Below are positions 54,892-62,096 of a stretch of DNA of 64,000 nucleotides, piece by piece. The position numbers and the translations under genes are program-made. The notes below the pieces were generated by a model, which did not search any database, had not been told where the DNA came from, and was given only the letters and a program-made list of their open reading frames with translations. This DNA comes from Oscillospiraceae bacterium (lineage in GTDB: Bacteria; Bacillota; Clostridia; Oscillospirales; Ruminococcaceae), in contig CAAGEZ010000039.1 in NCBI GenBank assembly GCA_900768995.1, positions 62,001 through 126,000 on the forward strand, in the 5' to 3' direction. Every line of letters begins with the position of its first letter. The stretch's first letter is position 1.

Positions 54892-55056
54892 TTATTCTTC
54901 ATCTTTTGTATTTTCGTTATTTTTTTTGATTTCAGTCTCAAGTGCTGCCTTTGATATAAGTTCTATAGCTTTGGCTCTTGCATTAGTGTATCCTATTGCA
55001 GTACCACCAATAAAAGCAACTAAAGCTCCAATTACAAATTCAACCTTATTAAACAT
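54892..55056 (-). CDS. 54-residue single-span membrane protein
   Basis: Minus-strand frame with one hydrophobic helix (about residues 6-24, VIGALVAFIGGTAIGY) and a charged tail ending KNNENTKDEE. AAAGGAATTTTGAATT precedes the ATG. It has its own upstream copy of the 15-nt motif and a terminator stem after it. Unrecognised. Confidence 0.7.
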   Translation of the reverse strand: MFNKVEFVIGALVAFIGGTAIGYTNARAKAIELISKAALETEIKKNNENTKDEE

Positions 55057-55108
55057 AATTCAAAATTCCTTTATATTTTTATTGAAGAATTGTCTTCACA
55101 ATATATCT

Positions 55109-55123
55109 TGTAAATTCTGCGAA
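55109..55123 (-). repeat. Intergenic motif TTCGCAnnAnTTACA, copy 2
   Basis: Minus-strand TTCGCAGAATTTACA, 53 nt upstream of the 54-codon gene. A terminator stem with T-run (AGAGATCAGG/CTTGGTCTCT) precedes it. Confidence 0.7.
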
Positions 55124-55167
55124 GCAAAAAAAAGAGACCAAGCTATTTCAAACCTGATCTCTGTTTC

Positions 55168-55311
55168 TTAAATGATTGTGTCGTAATACTCTTTGATTGC
55201 ATCATCAACTGTCTCGATTGAAACGTCCAGCTTTTCCGAAATCTGAGCTTTATCAAGCCCGTCTCGGTAAAGATACAGAATATCGAGCAGTAAATTTTTC
55301 ATACAAGCCAT
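55168..55311 (-). CDS. 47-residue helical protein
   Basis: Minus-strand frame MACMKNLLLDILYLYRDGLD continuing with AQISEKLDVSIETVDDAIKE. The second half looks like a helix-turn-helix (QISEKLDVSIETV), so it may be a small DNA-binding protein. GAAAGGATGTGAAAGT precedes the ATG. Confidence 0.65.
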   Translation of the reverse strand: MACMKNLLLDILYLYRDGLDKAQISEKLDVSIETVDDAIKEYYDTII

Positions 55312-55338
55312 ACTTTCACATCCTTTCATAATACGGCT

Positions 55339-55353
55339 TGTAAAAGATGCGAA
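55339..55353 (-). repeat. Intergenic motif TTCGCAnnAnTTACA, copy 3
   Basis: Minus-strand TTCGCATCTTTTACA, 28 nt upstream of the 47-codon gene. It is preceded by a terminator stem nearly identical to that of copy 1. Confidence 0.65.
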
Positions 55354-55399
55354 AAAAAAAGAAGAGTCAGTGTAAATAACACTAACTCCTCCTAAAAAG

Positions 55400-55780
55400 T
55401 CACTTCAATACTTTCAGTTCTTCAAGTATGTCAGCAAGTCGCTCGCCGTTCTTCTTACGAGTATCAATTTCCAGCCATTCTTTGTTTGTGAGTTCTCTTC
55501 TCAGCTGCCAGTAGTGTCCTAAGCTTCTGTCATAACAATACATATCCTTAATATTCTCTTCCTTCCTTAGATTTACGTGCCTGCCAATAGTTTTTACTAT
55601 TGTCACAACACCCGCAATCGCTCCGGGTCCAAGAACCATAATCATTTCCTTATTGTCACGAATCCACCATCTTACATTATTGGCTTTCTGTTTCAGATTC
55701 TCCTTAAACTCTCTGAATTTGGCTTTCTTTCCTGCCTCGTTAAGTTCAGTAACGTCGATTATAACAACCTTTTCTTCCAT
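55400..55780 (-). CDS. Phage protein with one membrane segment
   Basis: A 126-residue protein. The N-terminal 40 residues are charged and helical, a hydrophobic stretch follows (MIMVLGPGAIAGVVTIVK, about residues 47-64), and the C-terminal RSLGHYWQLRRELTNKEWLE and DILEELKVLK region is typical of small accessory proteins in Clostridia phages. AAAGGAGTTTTTAATT precedes the ATG. Function unknown. Confidence 0.72.
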   Translation of the reverse strand: MEEKVVIIDVTELNEAGKKAKFREFKENLKQKANNVRWWIRDNKEMIMVLGPGAIAGVVTIVKTIGRHVNLRKEENIKDMYCYDRSLGHYWQLRRELTNKEWLEIDTRKKNGERLADILEELKVLK

Positions 55781-55827
55781 AATTAAAAACTCCTTTCAAT
55801 ATTGGAATGTTCTTCCGTAAAAGAGTT

Positions 55828-55842
55828 TGTAATTTGTGCGAA
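55828..55842 (-). repeat. Intergenic motif TTCGCAnnAnTTACA, copy 4
   Basis: Minus-strand TTCGCACAAATTACA, 48 nt upstream of the 126-codon gene, after a stem AGAGTTC/GGGCTCT (with G-U pairs) and a run of T. A sixth, degenerate relative lies at 56176-56190. Confidence 0.7.
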
Positions 55843-55863
55843 GCAAAAAAAAAAAGAGCCCGA

Positions 55864-56145
55864 TTAAGAACTCTTTTTTGCTCTTTCACTTTTAAATTTT
55901 TCAACGTCAATGTGTACAGCTTTGTCCAAGATTCCACTTAAAATATATGCCGCATAACATCCGAAGTATGTCACTGCTTCTGACTTTTTATCCACCTTCC
56001 ATATTGATCCTTCGTGCCACTTCTCATTACATGTTAACATTATGTAATATGAATCACCATACTCATCAAACAATGTTATAGGCTTATTGATAAGCTCAGA
56101 TAAAGTTTCATATTGGATGCAACCATTTATTTTATTCTTATACAT
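55864..56145 (-). CDS. Small protein following the papain-fold toxin-like gene
   Basis: A 93-residue soluble protein (MYKNKINGCIQYETLSELIN start, KSEAVTYFGCYAAYIL in the middle). GGAAAGGAGAAATGCAGTT precedes ATG 56145. It lies 41 nt after the papain-fold gene in the same direction, where an immunity protein would be expected in a toxin pair. That role is only inference, since I do not recognise the fold. Confidence 0.65.
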   Translation of the reverse strand: MYKNKINGCIQYETLSELINKPITLFDEYGDSYYIMLTCNEKWHEGSIWKVDKKSEAVTYFGCYAAYILSGILDKAVHIDVEKFKSERAKKSS

Positions 56146-56186
56146 AACTGCATTTCTCCTTTCCATAATATGCTATGTAAAATGTG

Positions 56187-57107
56187 TTATTTAACTATGC
56201 CTTTTAATCCCTCAAAATTAATTTCGGCATCATCAAGTCTTGCAATTTGCAGACTTCCCTGTGGATCAATACGTCGCCAATATATGTCAAGCTGTTCGCC
56301 AATGGTTCCTTGATGAAAGTCGATAAATGTGACCACGCCGTTTTCAATTTTCCAGTTGAAGGTGTGCCCGCCTTGTCCGCCAAACCATTGAACTCCACAA
56401 ACTCCTTCTGCATTTTCTCCAAATCGTCTCACTAACATCTCTGCTGCATCTTTTGGTGATTTTCCAAATTTTATTGCAGAACCATCAAAAGTCTTTGCGT
56501 TTTTAAAACACCGTTCAATGACTCCGTTTTGATTTTGCATTATTCTTTTGGTCGGTTCAAGTACAACATCAAAGCCGTGCTGTCGTAAAAAGCCGGCTAC
56601 TGCTGCATGGGTACAGGAATTAGCATCACCTTTTCCACGATACGGATTAGCATTCTTTAAAGACTCTGCCAATGATTCAGGCTTATTCAGTTTCTTGATT
56701 GAAACACTTACCGACTTGGAAGTTTCATCGGCAATATCTGAAGCAGATACTTTACCTATGGAGTCGAGTCCGCCGTGTAATGCATCTTTGCCGCTCCCTA
56801 TGAATTTATCCAGTGCTCCCGTTTTGTAAGCACCGTACATCACAAGCCCGGTCGCTACTGCGGCAGCACCGATAGCAATTGCTTTCTTCTGATTGGAAGT
56901 AAGTGTAAACTTTTTCTTTTCACCTGTATCTTTATTATAACTGTTCTTCTCATCTTTGTCAACACCGAATTTGGAAAGTGATTTCCTCCAACCCGCTTTC
57001 TTTTCGGAAGCCGAATGGTCGCCTGCATCAAGGGGATACGGCGGACCATTTTTCTTTCCCCAATGCTGTCCGAGAATACCGTGATGGTATAAATATGTAT
57101 TGTACAT
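56187..57107 (-). CDS. Tagged phage protein D with papain-fold toxin-like (Tox-PL) domain
   Basis: A 306-residue protein. The N-terminus has the tag YLYHHGILGQHWGKKNG (residues 5-21). A basic linker and a transmembrane helix (about 76-95) follow. The C-terminal domain (about 150-300) resembles papain-fold toxins acting as glutamine deamidases or peptidases: NANPYRGKGDANSCTHAAVA with Cys165, GGHTFNWKIENG with His248, and FIDFHQG with Asp263 and Gln266. Such domains normally end polymorphic toxins. GGAGGATAGACAA precedes ATG 57107. It lies among terminase-region genes. I infer an effector carried in or injected by the virion. Confidence 0.75.
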   Translation of the reverse strand: MYNTYLYHHGILGQHWGKKNGPPYPLDAGDHSASEKKAGWRKSLSKFGVDKDEKNSYNKDTGEKKKFTLTSNQKKAIAIGAAAVATGLVMYGAYKTGALDKFIGSGKDALHGGLDSIGKVSASDIADETSKSVSVSIKKLNKPESLAESLKNANPYRGKGDANSCTHAAVAGFLRQHGFDVVLEPTKRIMQNQNGVIERCFKNAKTFDGSAIKFGKSPKDAAEMLVRRFGENAEGVCGVQWFGGQGGHTFNWKIENGVVTFIDFHQGTIGEQLDIYWRRIDPQGSLQIARLDDAEINFEGLKGIVK

Positions 57108-57111
57108 TTGT

Positions 57112-57546
57112 CTATCCTCCATACTTCCAAGGGCAAGTATCGTTTGGCTTTCGCTCAATAACCGTATTTCTGGTCAATACACTCTCATCACCGTAATGAA
57201 TAGCATTATGGGTATCAAGAGTCGTAATGATAAGATTGTCGGGGTTCCACAAACACCGTGCATTATTGACAGCATCATCTCTTGTTATCGGAACTATGTG
57301 ATGAACGTACACCCTGCCAAGAATATCATACCCCTCAACTCCGAGGTCACAGCAATTGTCTCTGAGAATCAAATCACGTTTCAGACGTTTCCATTCGGCA
57401 GATGTGTATAGTCTTTGATTCAGGTATCGCATCCAGCCGAATGTATCTTCACCAACAACACCGTCAAGCTTCAAATATAGAAATCGTTCTTCAAATGTCG
57501 GAAGCAGAATCAGCTCACTATATGTCTTCATTTTCGTAGTCATCAT
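57112..57546 (-). CDS. HNH endonuclease
   Basis: A roughly 144-residue HNH nuclease. The RDLILRDNCCDLGVEG segment and YVHHIVPITRDDA and NPDNLIITTLDTHNAIH give the His-Asn-His core. HNH genes next to terminase are common in cos-type phages and assist end cutting. The start is uncertain: ATGs at 57552, 57546 and 57531 are all possible within the end of the small terminase gene. AGG 6 nt before 57546 favours that one. Confidence 0.85.
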   Translation of the reverse strand: MMTTKMKTYSELILLPTFEERFLYLKLDGVVGEDTFGWMRYLNQRLYTSAEWKRLKRDLILRDNCCDLGVEGYDILGRVYVHHIVPITRDDAVNNARCLWNPDNLIITTLDTHNAIHYGDESVLTRNTVIERKPNDTCPWKYGG

Positions 57547-57871
57547 AATCATCCTGCCCTGAATAATGTTTCATAGCGCTAAGAGCCTTCTTATATAACT
57601 CCTCAACATTTTTCTGAGACTGTATTGCTTCCGTTTTAGCCTTAAGGAGCTTGTTTTCTTCTTCAAGCTTTTCCTTTTCAAGTCTTTCTCTCTGTGTAGC
57701 AAGCTTAAGAAAGTGAGTTATGACCTGACTTGATGCTGTTCCTTCCATTAACTGCTTCTGAGCAAGGTCTACCGCCAAAGATATCATCTGATTTTCTCTT
57801 GCTTCCGGAGTCGATGCCCTTCTGATACTCTGTGATGTCTCTGGCTCAGCCTTTGCAGCTTTTTTCCTCAT
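57518..57871 (-). CDS. Terminase small subunit-like protein
   Basis: A 117-residue protein of a type commonly found just before HNH and terminase in Clostridia phages. RRASTPEARENQMISLAVDL, GTASSQVITHFLKLATQR, then a coiled-coil EKEKLEEENKLLKAKTEA. GGAAAGGAGCAGTACAGT precedes ATG 57871. DNA recognition for packaging is likely but not certain. Confidence 0.72.
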   Translation of the reverse strand: MRKKAAKAEPETSQSIRRASTPEARENQMISLAVDLAQKQLMEGTASSQVITHFLKLATQRERLEKEKLEEENKLLKAKTEAIQSQKNVEELYKKALSAMKHYSGQDDYDDYENEDI

Positions 57872-58170
57872 ACTGTACTGCTCCTTTCCGGTGACTTCAA
57901 AAATCGTACACATAAGTTTTGCATAACATTTTAGCCACCATCTGTATTCTTTCAGTGGTATTTGTAGGGGTTTATAGAACCAAGCGAGTGACGTCTGAAA
58001 GGAGAAAAGTACGTTCCCGCAAAATATGGACTATAAGCCCCCGCAAATACCACCAATGGGATAAAAACATTACACTGAAATTCCCGCCGGGGATTTTTTT
58101 AAGACCGATGCGATTTTGGGAGGGGGTGTGTTTCGAAAGCACCCTCCCCCGGTATGGTGTCCCTATAATT
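57872..58170. other. Noncoding region before terminase, candidate packaging site
   Basis: About 300 nt with no gene. It holds an imperfect G/C-rich hairpin at 58118-58150 (GGGAGGGGGTG against CACCCTCCCCC), a small stem ATTCCC/GGGGAT with seven T at 58080-58100, and short repeats. Position directly upstream of the small terminase and HNH genes is where cos sites lie. No sequence proof. Confidence 0.4.
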
Positions 58171-58413
58171 TTATGCGGAGGTCTCGGAGACCTTAATGTA
58201 TAAGCTAAAGGGGTCATACTTGACTATCTCATCAATTGCTCGCTCGACTTCTTCTGCATTCTCCTTGTCACTGAGTTCATCAGATGTCTCGGCTATGCGT
58301 CCGAGATATTCACACGTGTTGTATCCTTTGTCCAGGTCAAACCGCAGCCACAGGTCAAACTGAGTGAACGGGTCATATGGATTGTCAAGTGTTGTCAGCA
58401 TACACTTACTCAT
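58171..58413 (-). CDS. Conserved small phage protein
   Basis: An 80-residue acidic protein (KCMLTTLDNPYDPFTQFDLW, then GYNTCEYLGRIAETSDELSD) of a type regularly seen before terminase genes in Clostridia phages. GGAGACAAACTA precedes ATG 58413. It overlaps the end of the RNA-polymerase-like gene by 8 nt. Function unknown. Confidence 0.75.
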   Translation of the reverse strand: MSKCMLTTLDNPYDPFTQFDLWLRFDLDKGYNTCEYLGRIAETSDELSDKENAEEVERAIDEIVKYDPFSLYIKVSETSA

Positions 58414-61138
58414 TAGTTTGTCTCCTTTCCTCAAGAGTGTATTTATTGATGGTTGATGTGCTTACTCCAAGTGCATTTGCTATCTGCTCAGTAGTATAGC
58501 CACGGTCCTTCATAGCCTTGATTTTACTGATCTTAGCGGGAGGCAGAGTATTAGCGGCTCTTGGTGTAGCAAGCTGCCTGAGCACATCTATATCTGCGTG
58601 TTTAATAATCTTGTTAAGCTGATTCTCAGATATTGCGCCATGCTGAATGGCTTCCCACTCAATAGGAGTTATTTTTATCGGCTCTCTGTGAGCGCCTACT
58701 TTAAGGCGGCACTGTGTAAGGGCTCTCTGTTTCTCCTTTTTCAATTCACCCTTAGTCATATCAGGATATTCTTTCTTCTTAGCACTCACTATAGAATTTG
58801 CCATAAGCTGTGCCTGACGCTCTCTGGGAGCATTCTTTTCAGCAATGTTAAGTTTTGCATTTAAAGAATCCACCTCTTTCTGATAAGTGAGCTTTGCGTT
58901 GGCATCGTATTTTATTTTTCCTGTAGAAAGCATCTCTTTTCGAGCCTGATTTCCTAAGGCTTTCATACGATTAGCATATTTTGCATACGCTTCTTCCTGA
59001 GGGGTACCTGAAGAAAGTTTCCTTGCGTCTTTGGTTTCCGCCATCAACGTAGAATCCTGCATACGAACCTTTGTTTTACCGTTCTTATCTAAATAAGTTT
59101 CAGTAATGGTCTTATATGACTTTTCTCCGGTTTCAGGGTCAATAATAGGAGAACCTTTTCTCTTGAGAACCTGTGTCTTGGATTTTGTTCTCGAAATCAG
59201 GGTCGACGCACCCTCGTGATACTTGCCATCTTCGTCATACCTGCCCTGATACTTCTTCTTAAGCTCCTTAATGTTGTTGTCTTTTTCAGACTGCTTATAA
59301 TCAAGCTTATGCTTCTCAGCATCTATAACAACCATAGAATGCTTGACAGCTCTTTCGAGTTCAGAATCTGTAGCACCCTTCAAAGTCATATCGGTAATAA
59401 GATTTGAAATCTTGCCCATCTCAGTCTGAGTGTTATTCATGACCTTGATAGGCTTACCAAACTTATTTATGTACTGATCGCCGACCTTTTTGGTACCGTA
59501 TTCTGCTTTGTTATCAAAATTAGCAAGCCCTTCAAAAGGTTCTCTGTTCTTTATCTTGACCTTGTCATTTACCGGAATGACCATAACAGTATCACCGTCA
59601 AAATCAGCTCCGGAAAGCCGGTCTGCCACCTTCTTGTTTATACCGATAGCGTCAAGAGGATTGGTTCCGAGAACCTTACGTCCTTCGGCCTGCTTATTGT
59701 TTACAGTGAGAATAGGTATTTCAAAAGTTCCGCCGTGTGGATACCGTATAAGAGCCACCTGTTCACCATCCTGATAATTAGGAGCATAGACCTCATTATC
59801 TTTAATTGATGTCAGGGGCAGAATAACCTGATACTTCTGACGGGGAAGTGCCGCTGCCTTAAGATGAACGGCGGCTGCATCACAGTCATCAGCAAAAGAA
59901 TTGAGAAGGTGTTTCTTGACAGTAGGATTATTCAAAGCACAAATATCATTGTACTCATCTATTCTGTCTTGAGCTGCCTGGTCAAGCTGTTTGTTTATCA
60001 GCTGCATCGGCTGCTTAGAAAGGAACTGAGAGGGAAGATGGTCACTCCATTCACCCCAATCACCCTCTTCTGCTCTCTTGTTTATAAGTGAAAGCTGTTT
60101 TTCACCATTTTTATCAATGTAATAATGCTGACCGTTAGCTTTGATAAGAGAACCGAAAGGATTATCAGGGTCATCTTTTATATCCTTCATAACGTCTTCC
60201 TTGGGGGTACCGAGTTTTTTGTTAGTGTTAAATATCACATCAACACCATCAGGCATATCGTCTGAATATACAGCCATACCCTTCAGATACTTCTTGTCAT
60301 CAACAAGTATTCGGACCTGTGCATAATGAGAACCGCCGAGGTCAAGGTCTTCTGCGCCTCGTCTTATCTCAATAACACCATCCTTATCTACTCCGCCCTC
60401 CTCGTTATATCGAATCTGAAGACGGTTTGAGTCCATTGATTTTGGATAATGAAATGTTTCAAAGCTCTCTCCGCCATCGTGAGAGTAATAGTCAGTTATC
60501 TGATGGATCTCATCAAAGTTGTAAATATCTTTGTGTTCTGTTCCGGGAGGACAAAGCACTTTAATATTTGTCTGTCGTCCCGGATTAGTGACCTGCGGAA
60601 CACCTGCACCGTAGACTTCATAACCTTCACGCTCCAAAATATAAAGAGCCTGGTCAAGTTTTTCTTTTGATATACCAAGTTCACGCTCAACGCCTGTTCC
60701 GACATCAATCATACCCTTCTCTTTTACCTGATTACGGAGAAGATTGGCAGTAGTCATAGCCTGGTTCATTCTTATTTCAGAATCAGAGTTAAGCAAAGCT
60801 CTGACAGAGGAGTCATTGTTATAACCCATCTTCGCCGCTATCTCATTCAAAGAATATCCATGTTCACGCATAGACTTGGCAGTAGCTACTTCAAGGCTTC
60901 GGTGTTCTGCCTTAGCAAGGGACTTCTGTACACGAAGTTCTGTCGTGGTGAGTCCCATAGCTTTGGCAATCTCAGCTTCAGACATTCCCGCTGATTTAAG
61001 TTCATTAACTCTTGACAGAAAATCTCCTGAATGCTGGTATGGATTTTCACCTGACCCCCACGGATAACGTCCGCTTCGGCGGGCAACACCATAGTGCATA
61101 AGAATATCCATACCCAGTTCTTCATCGTCCAAGTACAT
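58406..61138 (-). CDS. Single-chain RNA polymerase-like protein (DFDGD motif) with tag and HTH domains
   Basis: A 910-residue protein. Residues 14-34 (LMHYGVARRSGRYPWGSG and ENPYQ) are a divergent relative of the tag on other prophage proteins. Two HTH-like units follow (GMSEAEIAKAMGLTTTELR, GYSLNEIAAKMGYNNDSSVR, about 50-115). The centre (about 430-525) reads IRYPHGGTFEIPI, then INKKVADRLSGADFDGDTVM with three Asp at 512, 514 and 516. DxDGD is the metal-binding motif of double-psi beta-barrel RNA polymerases, as in the beta' subunit and the single-chain YonO of phage SPbeta. The C-terminus has another HTH (GYTTEQIANALGVSTSTINK). ATG follows GAGGAGGGCTAAAA. Polymerase activity and virion packaging are inference. 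Confidence 0.72.
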   Translation of the reverse strand: MYLDDEELGMDILMHYGVARRSGRYPWGSGENPYQHSGDFLSRVNELKSAGMSEAEIAKAMGLTTTELRVQKSLAKAEHRSLEVATAKSMREHGYSLNEIAAKMGYNNDSSVRALLNSDSEIRMNQAMTTANLLRNQVKEKGMIDVGTGVERELGISKEKLDQALYILEREGYEVYGAGVPQVTNPGRQTNIKVLCPPGTEHKDIYNFDEIHQITDYYSHDGGESFETFHYPKSMDSNRLQIRYNEEGGVDKDGVIEIRRGAEDLDLGGSHYAQVRILVDDKKYLKGMAVYSDDMPDGVDVIFNTNKKLGTPKEDVMKDIKDDPDNPFGSLIKANGQHYYIDKNGEKQLSLINKRAEEGDWGEWSDHLPSQFLSKQPMQLINKQLDQAAQDRIDEYNDICALNNPTVKKHLLNSFADDCDAAAVHLKAAALPRQKYQVILPLTSIKDNEVYAPNYQDGEQVALIRYPHGGTFEIPILTVNNKQAEGRKVLGTNPLDAIGINKKVADRLSGADFDGDTVMVIPVNDKVKIKNREPFEGLANFDNKAEYGTKKVGDQYINKFGKPIKVMNNTQTEMGKISNLITDMTLKGATDSELERAVKHSMVVIDAEKHKLDYKQSEKDNNIKELKKKYQGRYDEDGKYHEGASTLISRTKSKTQVLKRKGSPIIDPETGEKSYKTITETYLDKNGKTKVRMQDSTLMAETKDARKLSSGTPQEEAYAKYANRMKALGNQARKEMLSTGKIKYDANAKLTYQKEVDSLNAKLNIAEKNAPRERQAQLMANSIVSAKKKEYPDMTKGELKKEKQRALTQCRLKVGAHREPIKITPIEWEAIQHGAISENQLNKIIKHADIDVLRQLATPRAANTLPPAKISKIKAMKDRGYTTEQIANALGVSTSTINKYTLEERRQTNE

Positions 61139-61140
61139 TT

Positions 61141-61698
61141 TTAGCCCTCCTCAGCAGTTATCTCATTTATGATCTTATCGAAAAGGACTATCTTGTCCAT
61201 AATGAACTGAATCTGCTCAGCAGATGGTGTCCATTCATCAACTTCATCCATCTGATAGACCCGTAATATCATCTCCATCTCAGTTGGTTTAACACCATAC
61301 TCAAGACAGAATAATGCGGCATACACCTCAAGCTGTTCACGATGAGCGGGAGTGACCCCTGTCTTTAAATCATGAATCCTTAAAATATCTTTATCCACAC
61401 GTATGCAGTCTGCCGTGCCGAAAGCATTGTCAGAATAACACAGTATCTGCTCAGGTATCATTCGATAGCCAATGGCATCGTTAACATACATACTCAGTGT
61501 TTTTTTGGATTTAGCAAGCTTCTGACCGAGCTTTATACAATCCGCCGCAAATGCGTGAAGCTCTGTTCCTTTTTGTGCAGCAAGCTGATTGCGATAAGAC
61601 TCAGCAAGTTTTGTTTCATCATAGTTTATCCAGTGGTATTTACTCGCTCCGAGAAAAGCGTGCTTACCTTCAAGAGAAAAATGCTTGTTGAAGTTCAT
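61141..61698 (-). CDS. PD-(D/E)XK nuclease, RecB/Cas4-like
   Basis: A 185-residue nuclease-fold protein. Motifs in order: GTELHAFAADCIKL, FGTADCIRVDKD, RIHDLKTGVTPAHREQLEVY with the Asp, Lys and Gln of the active site. Typical of phage exonuclease/recombination modules. GGAGGACGTACTTG precedes ATG 61698. It overlaps the upstream nuclease gene by 29 nt. Confidence 0.85.
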   Translation of the reverse strand: MNFNKHFSLEGKHAFLGASKYHWINYDETKLAESYRNQLAAQKGTELHAFAADCIKLGQKLAKSKKTLSMYVNDAIGYRMIPEQILCYSDNAFGTADCIRVDKDILRIHDLKTGVTPAHREQLEVYAALFCLEYGVKPTEMEMILRVYQMDEVDEWTPSAEQIQFIMDKIVLFDKIINEITAEEG

Positions 61699-61966
61699 CA
61701 AGTACGTCCTCCTTATTTTCGGGACAGATAAATCTGGAGAAAGACATAGAATTCATCATCCCGACATAGTATTCTTGATTAGGCTGTCGTCTTGAACCGA
61801 GTGAACGCTTACATTCAAGGGTTGCCCATTTAGTTCCGAATAAAATCAGAAGGTCAGGTATTCCCTGTATATAGGACGAATCCAGTTTAAGTACAATGCA
61901 GCCCGGAAATATCAATTTAAGCTCAGCAATTAATTCGGCCTGAAAATCCCTTTCAAGTTTACTCAA
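61670..61966 (-). CDS. VRR-NUC-like PD-(D/E)XK endonuclease
   Basis: A 98-residue single-domain nuclease. GIPDLLILFGTKWATLECKR holds the Asp...Glu-x-Lys active site. VRR-NUC-type proteins resolve branched DNA in phages. Start is TTG at 61966, 8 nt after AAAGGAG. A possible attenuator stem lies just upstream. Confidence 0.85.
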   Translation of the reverse strand: MSKLERDFQAELIAELKLIFPGCIVLKLDSSYIQGIPDLLILFGTKWATLECKRSLGSRRQPNQEYYVGMMNSMSFSRFICPENKEDVLDELQQAFFS

Positions 61967-61987
61967 TGCGATTTCTCCTTTCGCATA

Positions 61988-62024
61988 AAAAATAAAAAGA
62001 GATTGGAATTTTATCCTATCTCTT
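61988..62024 (-). promoter_or_regulatory. Attenuator-like hairpin before the VRR-NUC gene
   Basis: On the minus strand AGAGAT and ATCTCT (62018-62023, 61998-62003), with GGA/TCC inside, are followed by TTTTTATTTTTT directly before the ribosome-binding site. It lies between motif copy 5 and the start codon, so a transcript from there would meet a terminator before the gene. Confidence 0.5.
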
Positions 62025-62036
62025 CATAAAAGGGAA

Positions 62037-62051
62037 TGTATTTTGTGCGAA
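62037..62051 (-). repeat. Intergenic motif TTCGCAnnAnTTACA, copy 5 (variant)
   Basis: Minus-strand TTCGCACAAAATACA, 71 nt upstream of the VRR-NUC gene. The following TTCCCTTTTATGAAGAGA is almost identical to the stretch after copy 1, 7.2 kb away. Confidence 0.65.
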
Positions 62052-62096
62052 CCTATGCTTTGCTAAAAATATCAATAAAACGGGCTCGTGGCCAGA

